Part shown: in pieces, positions 23,151 through 36,320 of the stretch
Numbering within the stretch: the first letter of the stretch is position 1
How the letters are laid out: every line of letters begins with the position of its first letter
From: Neodontobutis hainanensis
Taxonomy: Eukaryota; Chordata; Actinopteri; Gobiiformes; Odontobutidae
Direction of reading: 5' to 3'
Assembly (NCBI GenBank): GCA_024349245.1
Contig: JALDNG010000102.1
Span: forward strand, 461,001-525,000
Length of the DNA stretch: 64,000 bases
The notes under the pieces: model-generated
What the model saw: the letters and a program-made list of their open reading frames with translations, nothing else
Database searches by the model: none
Told to the model about the DNA's origin: nothing
Translations under genes and position numbers: made by a program

Positions 23151-24773
23151 GATAAGATTAGGCCAAACAATTCCCACATTGAACTCTTCCAACTCCAAAT
23201 TAAGGAGAATATCTACGTATATGTGACAGCTAACGCACATAGACAGTAGACATACTCTCATAGGAACTGCCATGTTCAGTGTGGCTTTAGGGGAAATGTC
23301 TGGATTGGCTTGGATTCAGTTGAAATACAAATGCACATACAAAAGTGTATAAATTATGCTATACACATGCATCATGTAGCATATGACACACATGCTCTTC
23401 AGGAAACACCTGCAGCGAAGCGAATGATCCCAGGTGCACAGATGAGTACAAACATATTGCCAGCATATGTATTTGTAGTCAGCTTGCATGGCTGGTTCAT
23501 TCACTGTGTAGCAGGCAATCAGGCTGTTCACCTAAGCATGACTACGAGCTGCACACCCCTTTTCACCCACTCATAATATTTAACACAAATGCCACTATGT
23601 GTTTATAAAACAAATACATTATCACATATTATTACAATTACTCTCCTTTACAAATTTGACGTTTACATTAATGGATGTAAATCTGATACTCTTTTGGGAA
23701 TGTGCAGAGTCAGAAACCGGAGCACCAGTAAGCACAGGGACAACATGATTTATTTTTTTTTTTTCATACTTTGTCGCTTATCTATTGTAAAAAATACGCT
23801 ACTATAATTGTGAAAGACAAGTGCAGTTGCCATGGTTATAGAAGCACATGGCAATTCTCTCAATGTATTTATTAATGTTAATCTGAGAACAGTTGAGTAA
23901 AATCTTGTAGGTTTTAAATGCTTCCTTTTTTTTTTTTGTCAAATTTTGAGTTTTTAAATGTTGAATCTCCATAAGCAATGCATGTTTAAAATCTAGTTAG
24001 ACATGTTGTGAATAAGGTATTACCACATGTTGCTTTGCATTTGTCCCTTGGGAGCACTTTAGCTTTATAAATAATTCAGACTCACAGTACTCACAGGCTC
24101 TAACAAATGCATGCTACACAGTAATGCACAAATTCACGTCCACACAAACATTCAAGTACGAGCAGGGCCTGCATTGATCTCAGAGTTAAAAACTGCTTGA
24201 AATTGACCTTTCTAGAAAGGGGGGAAGTGATTGGTCGAGGGGTATTTGCAGAAAATGGAAAAAAATATTTAATCCTTGGTGAGTAGTTAGGAAGATAAGA
24301 AATTTTGGACGGGTAAAAATGTATGGATGGGTAATGGTTCAGACCAGAGAAAGACAAATTTAGTGGTTTGTTTTCTCATATTCTTTTAAACATTTAAGCG
24401 AGAGAATGATACAAACTAGAAGAATATTTCCGTTTTAAGTAATTTTGTTTCAAAATATTTTTTTTATGAAAAAAAAGGACAGCTTTTTTTTTTTTATAAA
24501 ATCCACCCTATGAAAGGACTTTGACTAAAGCTACTTTTGACAGCCAGAAACCTGTGACAGCGATGGATGGGGAAAAAGAATGCAAAATTATATTTTTGTT
24601 TATTTGCAATGGTGTTATTAAACAAATAATTTGAGCCAATGGTCTAAAGCTCTTGTCACAGTTTGTAAGTTTTTCAATCCTATCAGATACACAGATACAT
24701 GTCACAAAGTGCAATTAGAAATGCAGAGTATATTATAGGCTGCAATTCAACTTAACAACGTGCAGCGTGAGTG
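23151..24773. other. intronic stretch without a gene
   Basis: No supported feature beyond short homopolymer T runs near 23752-23764 and 23927-23939. Confidence 0.55.
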
Positions 24774-24897
24774 ATGGGTAGCACTGTCGCCTCACAGCAA
24801 GAAGGTCCAGGGTTCGACTCCCGGGCCAGGTGGGGCCTTACTGTGTGGAGTTTGCGTTAGAACACGATCGTGGTTATCTTTAAAGTGGGTTTACCAC
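24774..24897 (+). repeat. tRNA-like SINE fragment ('CACAGCAAGAAGGTCC' family)
   Basis: GGTAGCACTGTCGCCTCACA, GCAAGAAGGTCCAGG, B-box-like GGTTCGACTCCC at about 24811-24822, GGCCAGGTGGGGCC and CTGTGTGGAGTTTGCGTT. It is the best-preserved 5' part of the family also at 6864 and 15139. The 3' portion is lost or replaced after about 24860; a GTGGGTTTACCACA motif near 24887 may be its remnant. Confidence 0.75.
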
Positions 24898-25630
24898 AGT
24901 TGCAACATTTGGAACTAAAATCCGATCTTGCTTTTTACTTTGCAGACTTCTTGGAGGATCATCTTCACAATCCAACCCATTTTCTAACACACAAATATTC
25001 AAATCTCTCTATTTCTCCATGTAATACTATCCAAAATCAATCTTTCTAAATCTTGTAATTTGTCAGATTTCTTTGCAATTTCTTGGCTGTCTCTCCCCGT
25101 CTCTTTCTGCTTTATGATTTCATCTGTCTCCATCTTGCTACCTTTTGTCTTCCCCGGTTGCTCTTTATCTGCATTCATATTTCTCTATCTGTATCCTTAT
25201 CTTCCCATTGTTCACTGTAATCCTCTCAATTGCTGTTTTGATCCATGTCTACCCGACGCTCATCCATCTTCCTCCCTTGTTCAGTTCCTTCGCATGTCTT
25301 CATGCCTCTGTTGCGTCCTCTAATTGCTTTTTTTTTCTTTACAGCCAGTCACTTCTTTATTAAATCATCAGTCATCAGCTTTGTGTTGTTCGTCATATTT
25401 TTCTCCATGAACCCCTGTAACCTCCATGGGAATGACTGTCTTTATCAGTAGTCATCAGAATTGTAGGATAGCTGACTGATAAATACCAAGTTTTAAATTA
25501 AAACTGCAATATGGATGGACTGTGTAACAAATTATAAACACAAGCTCTTTACAAGGTAAAAGGAAAAGTGACACAATAAAAGCACTGGAAATCAAAAGCA
25601 CATGTCTAATTTGTTGAGTATATTCTTGAT
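24898..25630. other. intronic stretch, pyrimidine-rich in the middle
   Basis: No gene. 25000-25345 is strongly C/T-rich (TCTCCCCGTCTCTTTCTGC, TCCATCTTCCTCCCTTGTTC), giving spurious overlapping open frames of low complexity. Confidence 0.55.
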
Positions 25631-25768
25631 ACATTTATTCATTTAGCAGACACTTTTATCCAAAGAGACTTACACAGCGACAGTATGAACTGTGGGGAGA
25701 GCAGGAATCGAGCCAACCACCTTCCAGTTGAAAGATGACTGCTCTACCCACTGAGCTATTGTCGCCCT
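25631..25768 (-). repeat. tRNA-derived SINE, internally deleted copy
   Basis: On the minus strand: TAGGGCGACAATAGCTCAGT and GGGTAGAGCAG (A box), GGCTCGATTCCTGC (B box, one change), CCCCACAGTTCATACTGTCG, then GGATAAAAGTGTCTGCTAAA and TGAATAAATGTA. It lacks the CCTTGGGCAAGACAC...GCCTCCAGTG body found at 7061-7278 but keeps the same tail. Confidence 0.85.
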
Positions 25769-26249
25769 ATATGATTAGGCTAAACAGCTACGGGGCAGCA
25801 ATCAAAAGACAAAAGATTAATTAATAAAAAAGCCTAATATACGTTTTAACGTGAGTTAGCATGAGTAGCATAAGCTATGTTTAAGTTAAGTTGTAACGTT
25901 AAATTTCTCTTTCCAAGCCATTTTTATTTTTTTATTTTTATTTATCTATTTTTATAGAGTCAGGAGCTGTGGGTCACTGGGAAGCACTAGGTCCTGGCGA
26001 CAAGAATCAGTTTTCGGTTTTGCCAAAGATGGACCACGGAAGCGTTTTTTATTAATAGCTAGTCAAAGTCTACTGATGTTGAGTGTTGAAAGTTTGTTAA
26101 AGTTTGTCTTATTGGAAAGTGTTGTCCTTCTGGAAGTGTCTTTGTTGTGAAAGAACGAAATTAGTCAAAGAAAGAAATCAATCAAAGATATTAGTCAAAC
26201 ACTACACAATAAATACAAATGTGGTTTTCTTATATACATACACAGTGTG

Positions 26250-26253
<4 letters not shown>

Positions 26254-26311
<58 letters not shown>
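26254..26311. repeat. (CA)n microsatellite, 58 bp
   Basis: Uninterrupted AC/CA repeat, about 29 units, the longest in the window. Confidence 0.98.
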
Positions 26312-26313
<2 letters not shown>

Positions 26314-29300
26314 TTCAAATTTGTGCATTTTTTTGTACATACATGTAATACATAATTGATTTACCATAAAGCTGAAATGTCCCAGTCATGCTCAAGTTGC
26401 ATATGCATTGTTTGTGTTCATACCTCATGCTGTGGCCACAACCCCATGCCAGCCATACGCTTTTCTAGAATGAGGCAGCACATAAAAAGACGTGGAATAT
26501 ACCACAATAAAAAAATAAAAGGTCATATGTATTCCACTTAAAAGAACAGCTATACTTAATGACTTCTCCACTAACTCCAACTTAAGTACTATATCCTTAT
26601 GTCCCAATTTTTAATGTCTATGACTAGCACGTAGAGGAAACATGTTTTAAAATAGAAAAACGTGCACTTACAGTGGGTAAGCAAAGGTACGGTTGTCATT
26701 TTTATATGTGCTATTTTTATTTTTACTTAACAGGTCAAGTCAAGAGATTTTTTGTTTGTTTCAAGAGGCACTTAAAAAGATGATTTGAAAAGTAAACAAT
26801 AACACTAGAAAAAGGAATATCATGGACGTATCACACACACCCCCTGCTCATATCTTGTTACTTTCTATTTACACCAGTGACAAGCTAATTGGATGAGACT
26901 CTCAAAGTCATTACAGATGCTGCACTTTCCCACTTTCTCTTTATGCTGGTTGTCATTGCTTTCTATCTTAATCTCTTTTTATCTCACATTCTCACAATGA
27001 TTACCCTCGTTTCTTTCCAGCATTGCATTGAGGGAGTGTGGTTCAGGGAGATGACTTTGCTGTAATACTGTTTTTGAACTATTCACATTTGTTTTCAATA
27101 CAACCGGCAGCTTCCTCCAGCAGTGGAAGCACACATGCAATGTATAGAAATAGGCCACTGTTATGCACAGATTTTTTCAACAGTACTAACTATGGGTTGC
27201 TTAAGAACTGATGTTTTTTATAGATTCACGGGCAATTACTGTAATTAATTTACTTGAATTGACTGTAGCAAACATGTTGTACATTTTATTAAATAACCAT
27301 TTGTGCAACAAAAATATCATTTGCTTCGTAATTATCTGAGAGTTGAGTACTTCGCTGCTGCTTGTGGTGATAAGCAGGGTATGTTATGCACCGGAAAACT
27401 GTTGCTGGAGATTAGACTCGAGTTTTCCTGCAATGAAAAAGATATTAAGATCCGACACAGTGAAGTGAAGTTTGGAAAAAGACGTTAACTTTTTATAACT
27501 CCCACTATAAATCAGCAAGGTCATGTCCAAGAATCAATCACAGGAAAGCAAAAACTGAGCAGGTATTCACATTAAGAGGGTGTAATGAGTTTAAGTGTAT
27601 TATCTGATTAAACTCACGCCTGTCTCATAGACTTTTATACAATAGAATTTATACTATTTTTAAAATAGATGTCTCATTAGAAACAGTTTAAAGGGTCCCT
27701 TTTTGAGTTTCCTCTCATGAGCTATTTGGACGTGTCTTAAATTCTTTCTGACAGTACCTACTGCTTTGAAAAATACTTAGTGACATGAATCTATTAATTC
27801 CTTTTTTTGAAAGACACCTCCCTTTTGACATTGCATCAGGTTGATTTAATGGTTTAATTTCATGTCCTATGTCTTGTGCATGTCTTATTTAATGGAACAC
27901 TAAGCTGACACATCTTTATCCTTTACTTTAATGGAAGCTGACAGCAGCAAATATTATCGAAAAAATCCCCAAAGCCTTAGTTTGATCATTAAAAGTGACC
28001 TTCTTTCATAAAGCATTTGTTTTAACTACTTTGTAATGCTGTGTACTTTGAGAACAACACATCCTGTTTCATGTGTTAAATATATATTTCTTAATGTTCA
28101 GATAAAGCCTCATTAGAACACCTACATTATTCATTTATTCATTATAGTTCATGATTTAAAGGGTTTATTAAAGGTAAAGCACGTAGGTGTGTAGGTTGTT
28201 GTTGAATTAACTGTTTGTAACTCAAGACTATTATGAATACACAAAAAAACATATCTTCTTGATGTACCCTTGTATAAGATTATATTAGATATGTCATCAA
28301 AAGTGGCAACATTTGTTATAAACCTTTAATTTATCAAATGGCATCAAATCCACGGTCCAAAGCCAGTCGGAAAATTTGTGAACAAGCTCAAACAGGCTTT
28401 AACAATCATCTATTCCCTGAATGTTTGAATAGCAGTGTTTAGCTCGTTGTATATCTAAAGGTGTTCTTCCATTATTACAATGTTTGCATTGTTGTATAAT
28501 GCTCCTCGTGTAAATAATGCTGGTTTTCTATGGTCTGGCTCGGGTGAAATGACTGATACAAGCTGGAAAGCAGGGCAAAGTAGAGACACAATGTATTTGG
28601 TCAGTGCTGCGATGCGTTAAACTTTGAACATGCAACTATTTGTTTAAGTTGTCAGGGATGACATTTAACACTGGCCAATACCTGAGTTTTTTTTTACTCA
28701 CTCTGTTTCTCCAACTCACACGCATGACAGCACTTTGAAATAGGTAGATGGACAACCAACCTGGGACACACACAGTATCATAGACAGTAAAGGAATGAAG
28801 GAGAAAAAACAGAGGGAGCATGAGCAAATGATAGGCAAGGCTTATAAATCACAACTTTGGGAGTTTTTGTTATGGTTGTTCAGAAACTCTTTAATGACCA
28901 GATAAGAAACCCTGTCGGCAGAATAATCCATCATAATACTGCACTGTCTTTTTTTTTTTTACTGCTTTAAGATGAATATTTTAGCACAAAAGTACAAAAA
29001 AAGTGCACAAGCAAGTGAGTAGACTACTTCATCTCGACCAGCCCGTTGGGAAACACATGGCAAGTGGACAAATTTGAAACTGAAAGAATTTATATAAGAT
29101 TTAAAATACTAACTACTCTGTGATTAAAAGACCCAGTGACCTTTAAGTGCCTTTGTAAACCCATTTTTCTTACATTTTCTATGTAACCTAACCTTGGGAG
29201 GGTTTGAAACATTTGAGTTCTGTATTAAAGCCAGAGTCTGCATTCAATCAATCAAACATTACGTTATAATAAATAAAATAATTAGGGTCAAAAGTGTTTA

Positions 29301-32129
29301 GCTCAGCTTCAAAACAGTTTTTTTCAACAATTCTGCACAGACAAACACAACCATATGCACGAGTGTTGTACCCTATAATACTAATAATAACCCAAATTAT
29401 GTGGGGTCAGTAAAAAGTCAAATGCTATGAGTGATGAGGAGTGGATAATCATATTGTAACAGTAGCCAGATTTTATCACTCTATCTGTTTCCAGCAATTT
29501 AAACATAATTCAGTGTTTTCAGGGTCATAAGGTAATTTAAGAATAATCATCATGATAGCAATCTGTCTATCTGTCAGTGCCCCCTTGCTTTATTCTCCTT
29601 CTGGTGAACTCCATTAAATCACTTTTCTGCCCTAATTGGTCTAAATGTCGGGCTGTTAGTTGACTGGCAGACAGCATCTGTTCTTTGATTTGTAGACAGA
29701 TGGAGGGAGGAGCTGAAGGTCAGCGTGGCCACTAGTTGTGTGTGGACATGTGTGTGTGCCCAATGTGCTATGACTCTTTGTTGAAATGTCACGCTGGTTT
29801 GCGAGTGAACACAGTCAATATACTTCTAACAAGGACTGATCGAAAAATAAGAAGCCAATAAACAAGAGGGGATTAGAACAAAGTATAACTTTTTTTGTGT
29901 GTGCCAGTAGTACCTGCATCTATAGAGATAAGAAAAAAAAATAATAAAGCACAGCTTCAGTGGCATGAGGAAGAAAGGTCTGGAAGGTCTTGAGCCCATA
30001 CATACATTCACAGTGAGCCTTTATTTAAATAAAATGCAGCTTGAAATGTGAAAGTGTGCTGCACTTTTAATTAATTCAACTGTCTAAACCACACATGAGG
30101 AGCATGAATATATTTATATTTTATTCTTGGTTCTTCTCTCCTGCATTGGATGACCTTGATGAATATGAAAAGCTTTTAGCAAACACACAAAGAGACTTTT
30201 AAGGAACACAAGTTGAAGTCAGAACTTTGTATTGTGAGATATGCCAGACTTTCTTAATAACAGGTTATATAGAAAACTGCCCTTGACCAATAGCCCAGTA
30301 TCCCTTTTTCAGCCAAAGACTCAATCACAATCACTTCAATGTAATACTCCAACCAATGGTCATTTTGTTGATGAATAATATTTGTCATAGTTTTTTTGTC
30401 AACAACATATTTTGGCTGCAGAAAACAAAACAAAATAAAAAGTAATTAATAAGAACGAAAACTCTGATAAATGTATCAACCTTTTCATAGTAAAAAACAA
30501 AACAAAAATGAACAGACAGAGACGGAATTGGTGGAAGTGATGTCAGACACAAACATTTGTTAGCCACGGGAAACAACCGCGTGGAAGATTATTACCAGGA
30601 AGAACACAACAAATCTGAAACAACATTTGCAGGCAAGACATATCGACATTGATTCAAAGGTAGAATAAAGTGTGTTAAGACTTCAGTAATGTGCTAGAGC
30701 TTTGTTTGTGAACATGTACAAACATGAGATAACATATTGTCCGGTAAAGTTAGTTTAAAGAAACTACTAATAACCTATTTTGGCCAATCAGATCAAAATT
30801 ATTACTTTATTAAAGAAAATTATAAATATAAATGCATTACCCTTTATATTTTAGTTGACTAAATCTATACAGACTAGTAAAGATCAGACTAAGACTATGA
30901 CTAAAACTAAATAAAAATTTGCTGTCAAAAGTGACTATAACTCCTCTAAGAAACAAATGCAACTGAATCCATTGGGCATAAAGATTTAAGCACTATGGTG
31001 TTTTATCAAGATTATTTTTGAAACACTCATTATGTGTCTTGAAGTACAACAACTCATACTAGAAAAACTAATTCTGATATGTAGCAACTCCATGTAATGC
31101 GTATAGTGTGGGATCTGACGTCTGAGAACAAACCGAACAGCCTTTTATTGTATTTTCTCCAGACATCTTTGCATTGCTTAGATTGCACTTTGTAGCTGGA
31201 CTGCATCCAAAAGACTAAGATGGATTCTGATCACAAAGGGACCAATTCCATTACTAGTTTTCTTGGAGATCGTATCGTTCAGCTTGTAATATCTGATTAT
31301 TATTCATCCAGAACTGTCACTTAATGCATCCTGACACGGCTGGATGGTGGAAGTGTCATTGATAGGGTAAGGGGGAAATTGCATCTATGCATTCAGACAA
31401 CACAGAACAGCTGCACCCGCTTGATGAGTGTCCAGATTAAATGCTGGATTATTGGCCTTGCATGTTTCACATTCTCCCTAGTGTCTACTCAGTCATGCAT
31501 GGCAGGTAAGCTAATATGTGATACACTGCATTGTTTATATTGTATATTTGGCCTTGCAGCATATGTTGGGCAATTATTTGAATACCCTGTAACAGATACA
31601 GTATGTTTTGGTTAAATGAGCTCATCTGCACTATTGGGACCAAATGAGTTTTCCAAACTACCACTTATCAAAAGAAGATCCATAATGACTAAATGTGTGG
31701 ATTGATTGTCTGTTCTTATAATACTTTCTATAGACAATATAAGCTTTTCAAAAATCCTCAAACAAAACCAAGTAACTTTTCAAAATTGTGAACCTATAAA
31801 TAACTGTGCAACTGCATTGGTTATGTTCCAAAGTCTTATGAGATGGTAGCGGGCCCATAACTTCAAAGATACATTTTGGAACATCTGGTGATCTGGGAGG
31901 ACTGGGTCTATAAAACAAGGGTTGTTTGGCATTCTTAAATTGATGAAACCAAGTGATAAATTATTAGTTAGTTATTAGTTAAGTTATTTTGGCTACTCCG
32001 GGCATGCCCCTCCACATTTCGTCTTCTCTTTTGGTCATTCATAGCAGGTGCTATAAAATGTATGATGCTCCTATAATTCCCTCTATAGAAAAGGTAGCTA
32101 TATATATTCATCCTTCTAGCGTATGGGGT
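26312..32129. other. long intronic stretch without a gene
   Basis: About 5.8 kb of ordinary AT-rich sequence. I found no CUB or sushi exon, RNA gene or clearly classifiable repeat. Short purine or pyrimidine runs only. Confidence 0.5.
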
Positions 32130-32800
32130 CACGAGGTTGATTGATGGGTGGGTGGATGTAGATAAGGCAGCAGAAGGGATGGATGGATACAGCCCAAAGG
32201 CAAAGGAGAGGGAAGAATGATGTAGATGGCCCATAATCCTTAGAGGCTGACAGCACACTGGGTCTTGTGTGATTGAAGTCCAATGGTGATAGTGATCTGC
32301 CTATCAAAGTGATGCAGGATAAGGGACGGAGTTATGGCGATATAAGTAAGGAAAGAAGGGATGAAGGAGCAGGAAACGGATGGTGAAAATAAAAGAGGAG
32401 GAAAAGAGATGAGGCCAGAAAAACCATTAAACATAAAATCAATCAGTGAAAGAGAGGCAGGAAGCGAGGGACGCCGAGGAGTGAGATCTTAAAGGAAGAC
32501 ACTGTAAGATAGAGGCAGGATAAAGCAGGGATCCTCGGATGACTGCGATATTGATGACAGCACGGTGGGGAAGACGGGATGGGAGAGAGAGAGGCTGGCT
32601 AAGGAGGCTAAGAAGAAGTGATCAAAGCACCCCAGGCCATGGGAGGGGTGCGGCAAGGGACGGGAACGATGAGAAATGAGAGCCAGAGTGTGAGAGGCAG
32701 AATGTATGAGGACATGGAAGCACGAACAAGAGGAGGGGCTATGGAGTTTTCCTAAGAAAATTATTCTGAAGCAAGAAAGCAAGAAGGGATGTTGTGAGAT
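32130..32800. repeat. purine-rich tract, about 0.65 kb
   Basis: The + strand is dominated by A and G (GGATGAAGGAGCAGG, AAGAGGAGGAAAAGAG, GGGAGAGAGAGAGGC). Overlapping minus-strand frames rich in Ser, Leu, Pro and Phe arise from the skew and are not supported as genes. Confidence 0.65.
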
Positions 32801-33207
32801 GTGTTACAACAGCAAGAAGTCATAAATCATACCATGTTATTTATATGTCTCCTAATTGAGCATCACTTATGAAATTGGCTTTATAATTTTGAGTTACAGT
32901 CTAAGTATGAGATTCTGGCGCTGATTTTATATACATATTATTCAGTGGGTCTTATGTTTTGACATTACATATACAACCCAGTATATGTTACAAAACTCTA
33001 AAGACATAAGCTCTTCGGTTAAAGTATTATATTAGCTGAAATGAGTTATGTAGCTCGTGACTCCATCTAGTGGTATGAAATGATATAACAAGTGGAAGAC
33101 ATGCTGTAAACACAGCTATTTAGAAAGTTCAATTAAGCAGAGGTCGTGTTAACCAAATATTTTCTGTTATTTTTTTAGCAGTGATGGAAAAATATGAAGG
33201 CCATCCA

Positions 33208-33693
33208 TCATTTTGACGGATTATGTAATTTCTTCAAACCGCCAAACAGTTCTGAGATTGTTAACAAAGGTGAAAAAAAAGGACCTGAGTGGAGGATGAA
33301 GGAGGACAAACCGACAACACTGAACAGGTCAGGCAGATAGAGCTACAGAACAACAGTTAGATCTAAGTTTAAGTTCATTTTTGTTATTACATTTTTGTAG
33401 TCAGAATCATATTTTGTAATATACTGCTTTTTATGCCTGCCTGTTCAAGCACAAAATATTCTTCCACTATCAGTGCAGAAAAAAAAATCTGCTTAAAATA
33501 AAGTGCCATTTTTTTCATCTGTTGTTCATACATAAACCAAATAATCTGTCGTCTATGCTTGTCTTGTAGCCCATTTTCTTAAAATGTGAGTAAAAGAAAA
33601 AGCTAATATAAGTATTATTAAAGTATGAAAATTAAATATGACAGGTAATAATAGATTGTGGTGGAAATTGTATGACTCCGTCCGTCAAAATGA
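33208..33693. repeat. candidate MITE with TCATTTTGACGGA inverted termini
   Basis: TCATTTTGACGGA at 33208-33220 and its exact reverse complement at 33681-33693 bound a 486-bp AT-rich segment. Inside the arms, weaker complementarity continues (TATGTAATTTC on the left against TCATACAATTTC on the inverted right). A 13-bp match alone is close to chance at this scale, so the call rests on the extended similarity. No clear target duplication seen. Confidence 0.35.
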
Positions 33694-35987
33694 CAAAGAG
33701 TGAGAAAGTGTAGTGTGACCCCTGGTTTTAGGTATTTTCTGGAATCAGTAGCAGCTTAACTTTTTGCATCCATTCTTGCATTTCTTTTGCCATACTATAA
33801 TATAAAACACTGTGTCTCTAGGTAACTGATGGTAAAAGAGAAAAGGTAGTGCTCTAAGGTGTAACTTGAGAGTAGAGGACAGAAAGGTAAAAAAAAGGGC
33901 AACACTGGCCCACTGATGTGATAAGAAATGAAGTCAACATGACCAGCACTGGCTCGCTCTCTGCTTTACACAGCCACGGTCAGTATAGTCCCCTCTGTGC
34001 TGCCCTCCTACTGTGGGTTAGTGGGCTGGGGCATGAGCAGGAGTTCAGCTTCCACAGGTTCCTTCTGAAATAAAGGCACCAAAACCGAGCAGTGCAGCCT
34101 CTCATCATAGGCCTCACCTATCAAATGATTTACTAAAGTATTCTCTTTCTAACAGTAGTATAGACCACAGCGTACATGTCAAAAGGTTTAAACAAAAACA
34201 TTTAAATGTCATTTTATGTAAAAAAAAAAAAAAAGATATTTGGCTATATTATTGATTATTTGTCACTGATATGCTAAAGTCTCATTTATTTTATTGCATT
34301 ATTAGTTTTTAGTCTCACTGTTATTTAGCTTAATAATTTATATTTCATGCATTTTCTAATTATATTAAGGTTCCTGTCATCCATTATCCACACCAGTTAA
34401 GACAGGAGTTGATTACTTTGTGTCTGCACTTTTCACCCGTATGTGAACATGCAAAAAATGTCACTTTTTATCAGTGCTTTGGTCAGTGGTTTGTGAACCC
34501 ACCATGCTGTTCCTACTTGACACTCAACAGAATTAGTCAGGATCCTAACTGCAATAAATGCCAAAGAAAATCACGATGCAGAGTCTAAGGTTTTAAACTT
34601 GTTAGACTGCAGTTGATGGTTTTGCCCTCAACAAGAAGCAAGCTAAGACATATCAAGCTGGAAAAAAACAAACATAAAGCCCAATTCACCAAAGGTCTGC
34701 AGTAATGAGCCCTGCACACTTGTTTATAAATCCTCTTTTATTTTACAAGTTCATTTCCTAATTTAATCAAAGCCATGCACGGTTGCACCTCAAGGCCCTC
34801 TCCACCTGTCTGTCAACTGTCACTGGAACATCAATAAGCTGGAGGGCAGAACGTAGTGTGTCTCAGGGAGTGTGTGTGACTGTTGCCTGTCTACATTAGT
34901 GTGTGTGCACATGCGATCACCGCCCACAGTAGCAGCAGACGCCCCGTTGTCATGATAAACCTGCGACAGCTGTCATCCTACAAGCCACACAGTCTCCCGC
35001 AGTGTACTCTCCACCACTGCTCTTCTGTAAATGTGATAGGGTCCCGGCAGGTCCCAGTTGAGGGTGTTGGGTCATTTACAGAAATCTCCTTAGCTGTCGA
35101 GCTATAGAATGAATGCCGTTCTGGATAATCGAACGCTCTGTCTGTCAGACTGCCTGCTGATTGTGTCTGTCTGTCTGAGAAGTCTGTGGGTTGCACAGTA
35201 TTTAAATGAATTGTAATGACTTCATATTTGGACAAAGCATGCTTGGTTTTCATGTACTGCTTGTATCAACACATTCTGACACAAACTCCATTTGCACAAG
35301 TTCACTAAATGATTCAGTTGTGTATGGCTCCTAATTTCACACTGATCTATTACAAGGTGGTCTTACTTGGAATTCATTTCAGTTTTGTTTCATCCTGTTC
35401 CTTGTTTCTATTATTTAACCGCTTTCCTATATCAATCTGTTTTGTGTTTTCCTCTAGTTCAGTTTTGTCTCCGTACTGTATTTATGTTCCCCTGTAAGCC
35501 TCTCTGTATTTCCTGTCTCTACTCAGTGCACTCTGTTCCGTCCAAATTTAGTATCTTTGCTAATGTTTCTATTCATTATTATGGTTTATCGTCTGTTGCT
35601 CAATGTGAAAGACCACAGTTATTCTCCTTACCCCTTCAACTGGGGTCGAGTCTGGCTTGGTCTCTACACCTTATCGCTGTCATCTGTACATGCATCCTCC
35701 CAAGGTGGCACGGCTCTAAAGATGTGCATGTACACCTGACATTGACTGTCTACACTTTTTATAAAGCATCTGTCTTTTTCTGCTTATCAGTGAGTGCAGT
35801 TTAGTCGGCACACATTCGGTGTTGCTCTTCCTTCACTAACTACTGATGATATCAACATGTGATGTCTCCTGGAGTAATACACAGCACTTGGCAGCCTAAA
35901 TTGCACTCACTGTTATGTTGAAAACATATGCTGGAAAAGTTTGTTACATATAGTATTCCCTCGTTGATGTCTACGTATATATATATA
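33694..35987. other. intronic stretch without a gene
   Basis: No supported gene. The longest open frame in the window (145 codons, 35367-35804) starts here but has no recognisable domain, signal or splice context. An A run lies at about 34220-34234. Confidence 0.5.
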
Positions 35988-36320
35988 TATAAATTATACT
36001 GGTATAATTTATACTATGTTTAACATTGTTTATGTACACTCTCAGGAAAATGGGTTCAACATTGAATCTTTTGTCACTATGACAGTAAACACTGGGCCGG
36101 CCTCAATTCACTTTTGATAATATGAATTAATATGCTAATATTATACTTTAATGTAATAAAATTGTTAAACTGTTAATTGACATGCTATATTGGGGGGTAA
36201 ATTGAGCACAGTCATGTTACCAATGAATTGTTGTTCCAGTGACAAAAACAGTCCAATGTCGAATGTTGATTCTCCCTGAGTGTATCTGTATAAATTATAT
36301 AAGTATAATTTATGCTATGT
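35988..36320. repeat. pair of 32-bp palindromic direct repeats flanking a MITE
   Basis: 35988-36019 and 36289-36320 match at 28 of 32 positions in direct orientation. Each unit is itself nearly palindromic (ATAAATTATAC-TGG-TATAATTTAT on the left). They bracket the MITE at 36035-36284 with spacers of 15 and 4 bp. Confidence 0.8.
36035..36284. mobile_element. palindromic MITE, TA-flanked (Tc1/mariner-type)
   Basis: Left end TACACTCTCAGGAAAATGGG then TTCAACATT; right end AATGTTGATT then CTCCCTGAGTGTA. Reverse-complementing the right end aligns it with the left over the terminal 30 bp, and again internally (TTTTGTCACTATG at 36069 against CCAGTGACAAAAACA at 36236). The whole 250 bp is thus an imperfect palindrome with TA at each edge. 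The ACACTCTCAG terminus and the GTCACTGG-type internal motif resemble a very common fish MITE family. There is no coding capacity. Confidence 0.8.

Noticed and set aside
35367..35804. 145-codon open frame on the + strand, longest in the window
   Set aside because: Hydrophobic, Cys/Phe/Ser-rich product of a pyrimidine-rich stretch; no recognisable domain, no splice or promoter context, and such lengths occur by chance in 64 kb.
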